Below, piece after piece: positions 9,169 through 17,953 of a stretch of DNA of 62,994 nucleotides. Position 1 is the stretch's first letter. Every line of letters starts with the position of its first letter. A program made the translations under genes and the position numbers. Location of the stretch: positions 1 through 62,994 of the forward strand of contig CABZOI010000011.1 of the NCBI GenBank assembly GCA_902527245.1, given 5' to 3'. This stretch comes from an uncultured SAR92 cluster bacterium (lineage in GTDB: Bacteria > Pseudomonadota > Gammaproteobacteria > Pseudomonadales > Porticoccaceae). The notes under the pieces were generated by a model. The model was not told the DNA's origin, did no database searches, and was given only the letters and a program-made list of their open reading frames with translations.

Positions 9169-12100
9169 TTACGAGATCTCATCGGCCATTATTCTTTCAG
9201 GATATTTGCCTGCGACCCTCATTACAGAAATCACTAAAAATATGAGTATAACTAATAATGACGCAAAATTTGCAACTTCTGGCCCAAGTATTCCTGCAAA
9301 AACTGCAATATATAAGATTGAAATAATAAGTAATGCGGCAAAAATAGTGGAGACAAATCGATGATTTGTTTCAACAACGCTGTATAAACATGGTATCAAA
9401 ATCAGGGTAATTGTTGAGGCGAACACTATTCCAAAGCTTAGTGACAATGCCATAGGTATAACAAATTGAGCTTGAACACTTGTTTCAAACATTATAGGTA
9501 ACAATCCAACAAAGGTTGTCAACGTAGTCAATAAAATTGCTCTGAATCTTTTCTTTCCTGCGTTGACCAGTGCTGAATCAATATCCATGCCTTCATTCCT
9601 GCCTCTATTCGTGAAATCAACGAGTATCAGACTATCGTTCACAACAACTCCTGCTAATGCGACAATGCCAAATACTGATAGCATATTTACAGTTACATCG
9701 AAAACCATATGTCCTATCACTGCACCAATAAAGCCAAATGGTATCACCGACATAATTACAATTGGTTGTAAATAAGATCTCAAAGGAACTGCAAGTAGAC
9801 CATAAATCATAAAGAGCGCGACCAAGAACCCGACAAGCATCTCTCCATAATATTCGTTCTTCTCCTGGCTTTTACCCGTTAGACCAAATTCCACAGATGG
9901 ATATTTTTCTTCTAGCATAGGCACAAAATTCTTACTGACATCAGCTATAACGGGGCCACTCTGAACTTTGGCAGGGTCTAAATAAGCGGATATGGTTAGG
10001 TTCCGCTTTCTTGCCTCACGGTCGATATTTGCTAATCCTGTGCCAAGGGAGATCGAGGCAACCTCCTTAATAGGTATTGATTCTCCAGTGAGCGTTCTAA
10101 TTCGCATATTTTCAAGAGTTGAAATTGACTGTCTATCCTCGATAGGATATCGAACCATAACTCTTACTGTCTCCGAATCTCTTTGAATTCTTTGAGCCTC
10201 CTCACCGTAAAAAGCCTGACGAACCTGTCTTGCAACATCTGATAATCGAACGCCTATTTGATCAGCATAGGGTTTGAGATTTATTAAAATTTCTTTGCTG
10301 CCTGACCTCTCAGAATTAAACACATCGAATACACCATCATATTGGGTTAAATACTCCTTTAATTCGATTCCTGCCAAAGTTAGCTCCTCAGGATTTTTAC
10401 CAGATAACGACAAAGCCATATTTGCATCTCCAGGACCTTGATCTGCAGAAAATTTCTGGGTCTTCACATTTGGCATTAAACCTACTTCATCTCTCCAAAG
10501 CTCTGCAATCTCTACCGCTGTTAAAGTTCTATTTTCAGCTTTAACAAGCTCTACTCTGAAATTTGCACTACTATCACTATCAACAAAAAAACCCACGTGT
10601 TTAATCAATCCATCTGATTTTGGATTTGCGCTTCTAAAGTCTTCATCTACTTTGAATATTGCGTCCTCCACTACTGTTATGGATTCCAACAGGCTTGATG
10701 AAGACGCTCCATCCTGAAGAGTTAGGTCAGCTTTTATGTTATCTCCCGGAACATTGGGGAAAAACTCAAATCTCGCAACACCACCATTTACGATCCCAAC
10801 TATCAAAATAAGCAACGAAAGAAATCCAGCTAGAGTCACAAACCTGTTTCTCAATGCTTTTTTAAGAAGAGGACTGTAGATCTGTTCTATTACGTATTTT
10901 AGCTTCTTAGATATTTTGACCTGCAAGACATGAATCCTAGCAGAGACGGGATTTTTCTTACCAGTAAACTTTAAGCCTACCAAGTGAGCCGGCAGAATGA
11001 GTTTAGATTCGATTAAAGAAAACGTGAGGCATAAGATAACTACAATTCCTATTGCCTTCGTGACTCCTGAAAAACTACCCCCAACAAAAATAAACGGTGC
11101 GAAAGCCGCCATTGTCGTCAACACTCCAATTGTCGCAGGTGTTGCAACTCTTTTCGCTCCTGCAACAACCGTTTCTACAGGGGTTCTATGATTTTCTTGT
11201 TTCAGTTGATCAGCAGAGTTTCTATTTTCGAATTCCTCCTGTGCCGCACTAAATACACTTTCTCCAACAATAATCGCATCATCTACCACAATGCCCAAAA
11301 CCATTATGAATGCAAACAAGCTCAACACATTCACGGTAACGTCGCCGAAAGGCATCAACCAAAAAGCTCCGGCAAAACTGACAGGAATTCCAACAACTAC
11401 CCAAAACGCTACTCGCAAATTTAGGAAAAGTCCAAGAACCAGGGTAACAAGCAAACCTCCTAAAAGTAGATTCTCAGACATTAATTTGATTCTGCCATCC
11501 ACATAGTAGGCCATATCATTCCAAATCGCGAGATTTAAGCTATCTGGTAATTCTTTCACTTTCCGATCGACATATTCGTTAATCTCTTCACTGATATCTA
11601 GGATATTCTGGCCCTTGAGCGAGAACACTCCCAATGTAAATGACGTCTTTCTATCAAAACGTTGGATCGAGACATTATCAGTAAAGCCATCTCGCACTGT
11701 CGCGACTTCAGACAATTTTAGTTCCGTTCCATCAATTTGGCTTCGAAGGACGATATCCTCGAATTGTTTACCCGTATAGGCTCTACCTTCAGTTCGGAGC
11801 AAAATGTTACCTGCATTACCCTTTATTTGACCCGCTGGTAAATCCATAGAAGAGGCTCTAATTGCATTTGCAACCTCGTCCAAGGTCATGTCTAGTTCTC
11901 GTAATCGATTCTCATTGACCTCTATTGAAATCTCATATCGCCCAGCTCCCCATAATTGGACATCTTTCACCGATTTTAGGGCCAAAAGATCATTCCTTAT
12001 CTCTTCACCGAGTGTTTTCTTTTCAGTTTCAGACATGTCACCGTAAACAACGACTCCCAACGACCAAGCTTTCTGTTCCATTGGTTTCACAATCGGTTTC

Positions 12101-12498
12101 TCAATATCTGAGGGAAAGTTAGTAATGGAATCTAGACGGTTTTCAACTTGAGTAACAAGTTGATTCACGTCCTCATTTTCTTCATATTGAAGAGCTATGT
12201 ATGCCCGATCTCTCGCCGCATTTGCAATAATTTTCTTTATACCTTTTAAGCCATCTAATGCAGCCTCAATAGGTAATATGACGCCCTTCTCAACCTCTAC
12301 AGGGGCTGCTCCAGGATACGCTATACTCACCTCAATCACGGGGATATCAGTCCGTGGAAACATCTCTTTACTTATATTCCCAAATGACATCGCACCAGCG
12401 AAAAACACGAGAAACATCACAAGATTTGCCGCAACTGGGTTTCTTGCAAACCAATTTATCAATCCATTCGTTTTACTGACCACGTTTTTTCTCTTCAT
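9169..12498 (-). CDS. RND efflux transporter permease (HAE family)
   Basis: A 1109-residue AcrB-like pump driven by the proton gradient. It starts with the cytoplasmic stub and TM1 (NGLINWFARNPVAANLVMF), then two large periplasmic loops and two groups of membrane helices. The proton-relay pair is visible in TM4 (VLGIVVDDAIIVGESVF), with a second repeat near residue 980 (VALAGVVVNDSLILVDF). The C-terminus continues about 50 residues past the usual last helix with two extra hydrophobic segments (SLLVILIFLVISVM). It overlaps the adaptor gene by 26 bases, so the two are coupled. Substrate unknown; no outer-membrane factor is encoded alongside. Confidence 0.94.
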   Translation of the reverse strand: MKRKNVVSKTNGLINWFARNPVAANLVMFLVFFAGAMSFGNISKEMFPRTDIPVIEVSIAYPGAAPVEVEKGVILPIEAALDGLKGIKKIIANAARDRAYIALQYEENEDVNQLVTQVENRLDSITNFPSDIEKPIVKPMEQKAWSLGVVVYGDMSETEKKTLGEEIRNDLLALKSVKDVQLWGAGRYEISIEVNENRLRELDMTLDEVANAIRASSMDLPAGQIKGNAGNILLRTEGRAYTGKQFEDIVLRSQIDGTELKLSEVATVRDGFTDNVSIQRFDRKTSFTLGVFSLKGQNILDISEEINEYVDRKVKELPDSLNLAIWNDMAYYVDGRIKLMSENLLLGGLLVTLVLGLFLNLRVAFWVVVGIPVSFAGAFWLMPFGDVTVNVLSLFAFIMVLGIVVDDAIIVGESVFSAAQEEFENRNSADQLKQENHRTPVETVVAGAKRVATPATIGVLTTMAAFAPFIFVGGSFSGVTKAIGIVVILCLTFSLIESKLILPAHLVGLKFTGKKNPVSARIHVLQVKISKKLKYVIEQIYSPLLKKALRNRFVTLAGFLSLLILIVGIVNGGVARFEFFPNVPGDNIKADLTLQDGASSSSLLESITVVEDAIFKVDEDFRSANPKSDGLIKHVGFFVDSDSSANFRVELVKAENRTLTAVEIAELWRDEVGLMPNVKTQKFSADQGPGDANMALSLSGKNPEELTLAGIELKEYLTQYDGVFDVFNSERSGSKEILINLKPYADQIGVRLSDVARQVRQAFYGEEAQRIQRDSETVRVMVRYPIEDRQSISTLENMRIRTLTGESIPIKEVASISLGTGLANIDREARKRNLTISAYLDPAKVQSGPVIADVSKNFVPMLEEKYPSVEFGLTGKSQEKNEYYGEMLVGFLVALFMIYGLLAVPLRSYLQPIVIMSVIPFGFIGAVIGHMVFDVTVNMLSVFGIVALAGVVVNDSLILVDFTNRGRNEGMDIDSALVNAGKKRFRAILLTTLTTFVGLLPIMFETSVQAQFVIPMALSLSFGIVFASTITLILIPCLYSVVETNHRFVSTIFAALLIISILYIAVFAGILGPEVANFASLLVILIFLVISVMRVAGKYPERIMADEIS

Positions 12499-13645
12499 TG
12501 GTATTGTTTTTAATCTGCACCTTTAGTCCATCCACTGGCGTACCTAGCGAGCTCACAACGACGGCTAGTTCGCCGGTCAATCCTGTAACATAATAATATT
12601 CGTCATCCGCATGAATTATCTCTACATCCAACAGCCTTAATTCATCGTTTGCATCAACAGTTCCAACCCTATTTCCTTTAATCAAACCTGACCTTGGTAG
12701 TTTAAATACATTATTTAATTGCCTCCCCTTAAATTCAGCGGTGACGAACGTGCCTACATATAATGGATTACCAGATTTGTCGGACGCTTGTAATCCATAT
12801 GGATCATCAACCCTTGCCACCAGATACTGTGACCGGTTTACCTCATCAATGACCCGTTCAAATCTTTCAGCACTGGCAGTCCATGAAGCATCTCTCCCAT
12901 TAACTTGACCTCGGAGAATAACGTCTTTCCCATATAAATTGTCCGTAAAGTCAGCATCATTCATCATGGATAAGTCTTGCTCAGCCAATGGAAGTCTTAC
13001 CTCGACAAAATCGATTGCAAAAGTTTCAGCGAGAGGAATTCCAATGGTCACATATTGACCGATGTCTGCATTTTTTCTATAAACAATCCCGTCATATGGC
13101 GCCTTGATAATAGTTTTGTTAAGTTTCACTTTAGCTCTTTCAACTTCTGCCTTAGCCTGAGCTAAGTTCGCTTCTGCTTCTGCAAGGAAGGGTATTCTTA
13201 GAGAGAGGGAGGGAGCTTCTTCAAGTGGGCGTCCAGTAAATTCCCACTCTTTTTTAGCTTGAGCTGAACGGGCTTTCTCAAATATTAATTGAGCCTCCGC
13301 GCCTTTCAGAAGGGCCTCCGATCTTTGGAGTGCTACCTTGTAGTCAGTAGGATCGATTTCTAAAAGAATGTCGCCGCGACTGAATTTTCCACCCACCACA
13401 AATTTCTCCGAAACCTCTAAAACAGTACCAGAGACTTCGGACACAAGACTTGTTCGTGTCCTTGGAGTAACATTACCTTGAGAGTTCACTTGAAGGAAGA
13501 CTGTCTCGGCTTGGATATTTTGTGTTTGCACGGCTACGGATGCCAAAGTTACTTCAGCCCGCGTTGGCTTTGGCTTTGCCAAATGAAGTGCGACAGCCAT
13601 AGCAAGCGCACCCAATATTAAAGCGAAAGGAATAATTCTTTTCAT
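12473..13645 (-). CDS. RND efflux periplasmic adaptor (membrane fusion protein)
   Basis: A 390-residue HlyD/AcrA-family adaptor. One N-terminal membrane anchor (IIPFALILGALAMAVAL) is followed by the barrel/lipoyl halves (VNSQGNVTPRTRTSLVSEVS; IIKAPYDGIVYRKNADIG) around an Ala/Glu-rich coiled-coil hairpin at about residues 100-160. The C-terminus holds the KLPRSGLIKGN-type membrane-proximal domain. ATG 13645 is preferred over a TTG at 13669 because a GGAAGAAG Shine-Dalgarno lies just upstream and the anchor begins at once. The downstream permease overlaps by 26 bases. Confidence 0.93.
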   Translation of the reverse strand: MKRIIPFALILGALAMAVALHLAKPKPTRAEVTLASVAVQTQNIQAETVFLQVNSQGNVTPRTRTSLVSEVSGTVLEVSEKFVVGGKFSRGDILLEIDPTDYKVALQRSEALLKGAEAQLIFEKARSAQAKKEWEFTGRPLEEAPSLSLRIPFLAEAEANLAQAKAEVERAKVKLNKTIIKAPYDGIVYRKNADIGQYVTIGIPLAETFAIDFVEVRLPLAEQDLSMMNDADFTDNLYGKDVILRGQVNGRDASWTASAERFERVIDEVNRSQYLVARVDDPYGLQASDKSGNPLYVGTFVTAEFKGRQLNNVFKLPRSGLIKGNRVGTVDANDELRLLDVEIIHADDEYYYVTGLTGELAVVVSSLGTPVDGLKVQIKNNTNEEKKRGQ

Positions 13646-13669
13646 TATACTTCTTCCATCAGACCTCAA

Positions 13670-14185
13670 TTAAATGGGGATTCCAAGGCCTTTTATCAAC
13701 CCAACTATCATTAAAGTTAAAAATCCCGCTAAAACATCATCTAGCATTACTCCAATTCCACCTTTAACCTTTCCATCCACATGAGAAATAGGCCAAGGTT
13801 TCCAGATATCAAAAATTCGGAACAGCAAAAACACCACAGCGATACCATGCAAGGTTACGGGGTAAGTCAACAGAGCGATCCAAATCCCTAAAAACTCATC
13901 AAATACAATCCCCCCATAATCATGCTTTTCTAGTAAAACAGACGCATATCCACATATTGAGATACCAAGGTAAAAGCAAGCTACTAAAAATAAAGCATAT
14001 ATACCAAAAGGTAATAAACTTAAGGGATACCACAATAATATAGCTACTAATGAGCCCATCGTTCCGGGTGCAATTTTCGATAATCCAGAACCAAAGCCAA
14101 AAGCAACGAACAACTTGGGGTCTTTGAAAATTTGTTTGGGTTCTATTTCCTTAACCAAAATGCCGATATCCTGAAATGTTTTCAT
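13670..14185 (-). CDS. pgpA: Phosphatidylglycerophosphatase A
   Basis: Inner-membrane phosphatase removing the phosphate from phosphatidylglycerophosphate to give phosphatidylglycerol. The 171 residues hold the family landmarks FGFGSGLSKIAPGTMGSLVAI, IVFDEFLGIWIAL, FRIFDIWKPWPISHVDGKVKGG and GVMLDDVLAG, whose acidic residues form the Mg site. Start taken as ATG 14185, inside the end of thiL (35-base overlap); a TTG at 14203 would add six residues. Following thiL is the conserved gammaproteobacterial order. The next gene (adaptor) starts 24 bases downstream. Confidence 0.94.
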   Translation of the reverse strand: MKTFQDIGILVKEIEPKQIFKDPKLFVAFGFGSGLSKIAPGTMGSLVAILLWYPLSLLPFGIYALFLVACFYLGISICGYASVLLEKHDYGGIVFDEFLGIWIALLTYPVTLHGIAVVFLLFRIFDIWKPWPISHVDGKVKGGIGVMLDDVLAGFLTLMIVGLIKGLGIPI

Positions 14186-15128
14186 TAACGTCCATGCCCT
14201 CAAGCATCACTTTATTACTACCCATTGATTTAACTATTCGCCCAATAGGTGTAATTCTAGAATTGGAGCGCATACCTGCATTAATTATTTTGGCCTTCTC
14301 AGACTCTGGTGCAGTGAAGCAAAGCTGATAATCATCTCCTCCATACAAACCAAACTCTGCAAAATCATCAGGGAATAGTTGCTTTACCTCCTCATGAACA
14401 GGTAACTTACTGACATCGAGTACTGCGCTCACCTTACTAGCATTACAAATATGGGTTAAGTCAGATACCAGTCCATCAGATATATCGATGCAAGATGAAA
14501 CAAGATTTCTTAACTCCACTCCAAGATCGATCATCGGTTGTGGGCAATAAAATCTATATAGTAAGCGCTCACTAACAAACTTTTTTTGTTGAATTAAACT
14601 CAATGCCGCTCTTCCATCACCTAAAGTTCCTGAGACGAATATCATATCATTCGGTTCTGCCGTGGTTCGTTTTAATACTTCTTTATCTGGTGCTTTCCCA
14701 CATATTGTAATCGTTATGGATAGATGTCCTCGAACGGTGTCTCCACCTACTAATGTGCAGCCAAATTTCTCTGCCTCTTCAAAAAGGCCTTGAGAAAAAT
14801 CAGTCAACCAAGCAGTGGTGGTATTCTCTTCTGGCAAAGTCAAAGAAAGCGTGAACCAAAGTGGGACTGCCCCCATAGCTGCAGTATCACTCAAATTAGT
14901 ACATAGTGCCCGCTTCGCTATCAAGCCTGCATTTATAGATGAAGGGAAATGCACATTCTCTACTAGGGTATCTGTGCTCATAACCAGATTTTCATTATCC
15001 AAAGCTTTCAAATCTAGCACAGCACCATCATCGCCTATGCCAAGCAACACATCACTTCGAAAGCTCTCTCTCTTAAAATAATTTTTTATGATTTCAAACT
15101 CATCCATAGATAAAACGCTGACTACCAT
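14151..15128 (-). CDS. thiL: Thiamine-monophosphate kinase
   Basis: Phosphorylates thiamine monophosphate to the cofactor thiamine diphosphate with ATP. The 325 residues include the metal and ATP motifs GIGDDGAVL, STDTLVENVHF, LSDTAAMGA, FVSGTLGDGRAAL, CIDISDGLVSDL and GGDDYQLCFT, which place it in the PurM-like superfamily. An in-frame ATG at 15107 (MDEFEII) aligns better with homologues and is an alternative start; neither has a strong Shine-Dalgarno. It sits between nusB and pgpA as in many proteobacteria, with 76 bases separating it from nusB. Confidence 0.95.
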   Translation of the reverse strand: MVVSVLSMDEFEIIKNYFKRESFRSDVLLGIGDDGAVLDLKALDNENLVMSTDTLVENVHFPSSINAGLIAKRALCTNLSDTAAMGAVPLWFTLSLTLPEENTTTAWLTDFSQGLFEEAEKFGCTLVGGDTVRGHLSITITICGKAPDKEVLKRTTAEPNDMIFVSGTLGDGRAALSLIQQKKFVSERLLYRFYCPQPMIDLGVELRNLVSSCIDISDGLVSDLTHICNASKVSAVLDVSKLPVHEEVKQLFPDDFAEFGLYGGDDYQLCFTAPESEKAKIINAGMRSNSRITPIGRIVKSMGSNKVMLEGMDVNENISGYRHFG

Positions 15129-15204
15129 TAAAGTTTAGGATAACTTTTAAAAACGTCTTCTAACGTATTTTGGTTGACTAATAATAAGTTCATATGGTCA
15201 GAAA

Positions 15205-15663
15205 TTAAGAGGATATGAAAGTTTTTTCTGAACTACGGCTGCTTATGGCCAACTCATCCAATACCCCATTAATAAATTTAAAGGCATCGGTTGGTGCATA
15301 TGTTTTAGCAAGATTGACGCCTTCATTTATGACTACTTTAAAAGGTATGTCTAGATGATTGATCATTTCGTATGACGTTAATCTAAGTATAGCTCGTGAA
15401 GTCGGATCCAGCTCAACATTCTCTCTATCCAAATACTTGGAGTAAATAGTATCAATAGCCTTTGTATCTTTTGCGATTGCATGTAATGCCGTCTGAAAGA
15501 ACTTTTCGTCGACCTTACACATATTTTTCTCTGCCAAACAATCTTCCTCTATTTGGGCAGCATCTGAGCCTCCAACCTCTAAGGAATAAAGAGCCTGAAT
15601 TAAAAGCTTCCTTGCATTTTGCCTTGCTCGAACCTTATTGACCAATTTAGTTCCTAATTTCAT
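15205..15663 (-). CDS. nusB: Transcription antitermination factor NusB
   Basis: Small all-helical RNA-binding factor that with NusE/S10 forms the antitermination complex for rRNA operons. The 152 residues show RARQNARKLLIQALYSLEV at the N-terminus, LDPTSRAILRLTSYEM in the middle and VVINEGVNLAKTYAPTDAFKFING at the C-terminus, all family hallmarks. A 7-8 residue basic leader precedes the usual start. It overlaps the ribH end by 17 bases, the standard ribH-nusB coupling. Confidence 0.95.
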   Translation of the reverse strand: MKLGTKLVNKVRARQNARKLLIQALYSLEVGGSDAAQIEEDCLAEKNMCKVDEKFFQTALHAIAKDTKAIDTIYSKYLDRENVELDPTSRAILRLTSYEMINHLDIPFKVVINEGVNLAKTYAPTDAFKFINGVLDELAISSRSSEKTFISS

Positions 15664-16120
15664 CTAACACAGATACCATTTCGACAGCAGCTTGGGCTGC
15701 TTCCCTTCCCTTATTATGAATATCATCTGACGATCTTGCTTTTGCTTGATCAATATTATCAACTGTCAAAATTCCAAAAGAGGTTGGCACCTGCGTTTGT
15801 AAATTTACACTTCCAATCCCTCGAGTGGTTTCTGCACACACATAATCAAAGTGCGGAGTATCGCCTCTAATAACGCATCCCAATCCGAGAATTGCTTTAA
15901 ATTTACCGGTTTGTGCAGCAGTTTTGCATGCAAGTGGAATCTCAAAGGCACCTGGTACTTTGAAGACCTTTATATGTTCAATACTCGAGAAAATCTCTTC
16001 GAAGTACTGCATAGCACCGCGAAGCAAACCATCAGTGATCTCTGGATTCCATCTTGCAACTACAACAGCAATTTCTAATGCCGAGCCATTCGTTATTAAC
16101 TTATCTGGCTTCGATTTCAT
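15647..16120 (-). CDS. ribH: 6,7-dimethyl-8-ribityllumazine synthase
   Basis: Penultimate step of riboflavin synthesis: condenses 5-amino-6-ribitylaminouracil with dihydroxybutanone phosphate. The 157 residues are standard for the family, with IAVVVARWNPEITDGLLRGA, KVPGAFEIPLACKTAA, ILGLGCVIRGDTPHFDYV (catalytic His) and VPTSFGILTVDNIDQAKAR. The enzyme usually forms pentamers or 60-mer capsids. Located between ribBA (26-base gap) and nusB (17-base overlap). Confidence 0.97.
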   Translation of the reverse strand: MKSKPDKLITNGSALEIAVVVARWNPEITDGLLRGAMQYFEEIFSSIEHIKVFKVPGAFEIPLACKTAAQTGKFKAILGLGCVIRGDTPHFDYVCAETTRGIGSVNLQTQVPTSFGILTVDNIDQAKARSSDDIHNKGREAAQAAVEMVSVLDEIRN

Positions 16121-16146
16121 TTTATAACTCCTTTTTGACTCCTCAA

Positions 16147-17265
16147 CTATTCGACAGCAACATGCTCCACAACCTGAAGATCAAAACCCGATATTGCTGT
16201 AAACTTAAATGGCGCACTCATTAGCCTCATCTTTCGAATTCCGAGATCCATTAAAATTTGTGACCCGGTTCCAATCTGGTGATAAACCACATCTTCAGGA
16301 GCTTGAGACGTATGAGCATTTGGATCAAGAATAGTTTGAATATTTTTGCTTATCTCATCTCCAGTTTCAGGATAGTATAAGAGAACTACGGCTCCACAAC
16401 CCTCTTTTGCAACTCGCTCTAATGCATTTGAGAAAGACCATGCTTTGTAATCACTTTTAGACTCTATCGACAAAATATCACGAGCTGACCTATTTACGTG
16501 GACCCTTACCAGCGGAGAGTCCTCTTGTTCCACATTGCCCATTACCATCGCAAAATGTTTCTCATTTAAAATATTGTCTAAATAAGTTTTCAGAATAAAC
16601 TCTCCAAAAATTGTCTTAACTTTTCTTTCATCAATACATTCAACTGTTTTCTCATTAACAAGCCTGTAATGAATAAGATCAGCAATAGTGCCAATCTTTA
16701 GCTCATGTTCTTTTGCAAACCGCTCCAAATCGTCCCGCCTTGCCATCGAACCGTCTTCATTCATGATTTCAACAATAACGGAAGCGGGCTCAAAGCCAGC
16801 CATTCTAGCCAAATCACATCCAGCCTCTGTATGACCTGCTCTACTTAAGACTCCACCTTGCTTAGCTTTCAATGGGAAAACATGCCCAGGCTGAACGATA
16901 TCCTCTGGTTTGCAATTACTCGCAACGGCAACTTGAATTGTTGTTGCTCTGTCAGCTGCAGATATACCTGTGGTAACGCCCTCAGCAGCTTCGATTGAAA
17001 GAGTAAATGGTGTCCCGTGACTTGAATTATTCCTTACATCGTCAACCATCATAGGCAATTTAAGCTGCGCGCAACGCTCCTCTGTAAGCGTCAAGCAAAT
17101 AAGTCCCCTTGCATTTTTTGCCATAAAGTTGATGTCTTCAGGACGTATCATTGGAGCCGCCATGACCAGATCGCCCTCATTTTCTCGATCCTCATCATCA
17201 ACGAGGATAATCATTTTACCCTCACGTAAATCCTGTATGAGTTCTTTCACATCATTAAATTTCAT
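16147..17265 (-). CDS. ribBA: 3,4-dihydroxy-2-butanone 4-phosphate synthase fused to a degenerate GTP cyclohydrolase II domain
   Basis: Residues 1-200 are RibB, making dihydroxybutanone phosphate from ribulose 5-phosphate: LVDDEDRENEGDLVMAA, GLICLTLTEERC, STHGTPF-like SSHGTPFTLSIEA, HVFPLKAKQGGVLSRAGHTEAGCDLAR. Residues about 215-370 have the RibA fold, but the three zinc cysteines are gone: where RibA reads [15 protein letters not shown] this protein has RSARDILSIESKS. The C-terminal half should therefore have no cyclohydrolase activity. A separate complete ribA at 8518 supplies it. Such RibB-RibA-like fusions are known in proteobacteria. Lies between ribE and ribH. Confidence 0.94.
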   Translation of the reverse strand: MKFNDVKELIQDLREGKMIILVDDEDRENEGDLVMAAPMIRPEDINFMAKNARGLICLTLTEERCAQLKLPMMVDDVRNNSSHGTPFTLSIEAAEGVTTGISAADRATTIQVAVASNCKPEDIVQPGHVFPLKAKQGGVLSRAGHTEAGCDLARMAGFEPASVIVEIMNEDGSMARRDDLERFAKEHELKIGTIADLIHYRLVNEKTVECIDERKVKTIFGEFILKTYLDNILNEKHFAMVMGNVEQEDSPLVRVHVNRSARDILSIESKSDYKAWSFSNALERVAKEGCGAVVLLYYPETGDEISKNIQTILDPNAHTSQAPEDVVYHQIGTGSQILMDLGIRKMRLMSAPFKFTAISGFDLQVVEHVAVE

Positions 17266-17287
17266 CTAGCACTCCTACAAAATACTA

Positions 17288-17893
17288 TCAGTTTTCAGAA
17301 TGAGATAATGAAACAAGTCTTTCTACATACCTAGCAATGGTATCTATCTCGATATTCACTTTTTGGTTAAGTTTATAATCACCGATAATTGTATGCGATA
17401 GCGTATGTGGGACGATATTTACACTAAACTCATTATCCTCCACTGAATTGATTGTCAAACTCACTCCATCAACAGATATCGATCCTTTCTTTGCTATATA
17501 TTGTCTTATATTTTTAGGCACTCTAACCGTCATACGCCAGGACCTGGCATCCTCTGTTATATCAATGATTTCACCAATTCGATCGATGTGGCCTGATACT
17601 ATATGCCCTCCGAATCTGCTGGATGCAATCATAGCCTGTTCTAAATTGACTTTAGAACCTACGTCCCAATCCCCAATCGTCGTTAAACTTAACGTTTCAA
17701 CTGAAACATCCAACATAAATTGGTTACTTGTTCGATCAACAACGGTCAAACAAACTCCATTACAAGCAATACTATCTCCGAGCATTACAGCTTCTAAATA
17801 GGATTCGTCCGCTTTTAACGTTAGCTTGACATCTCCTTCTCTCAATTCTTTAGCGACAACCTCTCCCACTGTCTCTATGATCCCTGTAAACAT
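17288..17893 (-). CDS. ribE: Riboflavin synthase, alpha chain
   Basis: Dismutates two lumazine molecules to riboflavin plus the pyrimidine precursor. The 201 residues begin with the diagnostic MFTGIIETVGEV and contain two lumazine-binding barrels; each repeat has its own signature (NGVCLTVVD with GGHIVSGHIDRIG; DGVSLTINSV with IGDYKLNQKVNIE). It also appears in the literature as ribC. Flanked by ribD (60-base gap) and ribBA (22-base gap), so the full flavin pathway is present in this window. Confidence 0.96.
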   Translation of the reverse strand: MFTGIIETVGEVVAKELREGDVKLTLKADESYLEAVMLGDSIACNGVCLTVVDRTSNQFMLDVSVETLSLTTIGDWDVGSKVNLEQAMIASSRFGGHIVSGHIDRIGEIIDITEDARSWRMTVRVPKNIRQYIAKKGSISVDGVSLTINSVEDNEFSVNIVPHTLSHTIIGDYKLNQKVNIEIDTIARYVERLVSLSHSEN

Positions 17894-17953
17894 TTTAAAA
17901 TACTCTCTTTTAATTTAGTTGTTTTTAAACAAAACACATGGCTAGATTCAAAA

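Noticed and set aside
17266-17287. FMN riboswitch upstream of the ribBA gene
   Set aside because: Only 22 bases lie between ribE and ribBA, too short for an RFN element.
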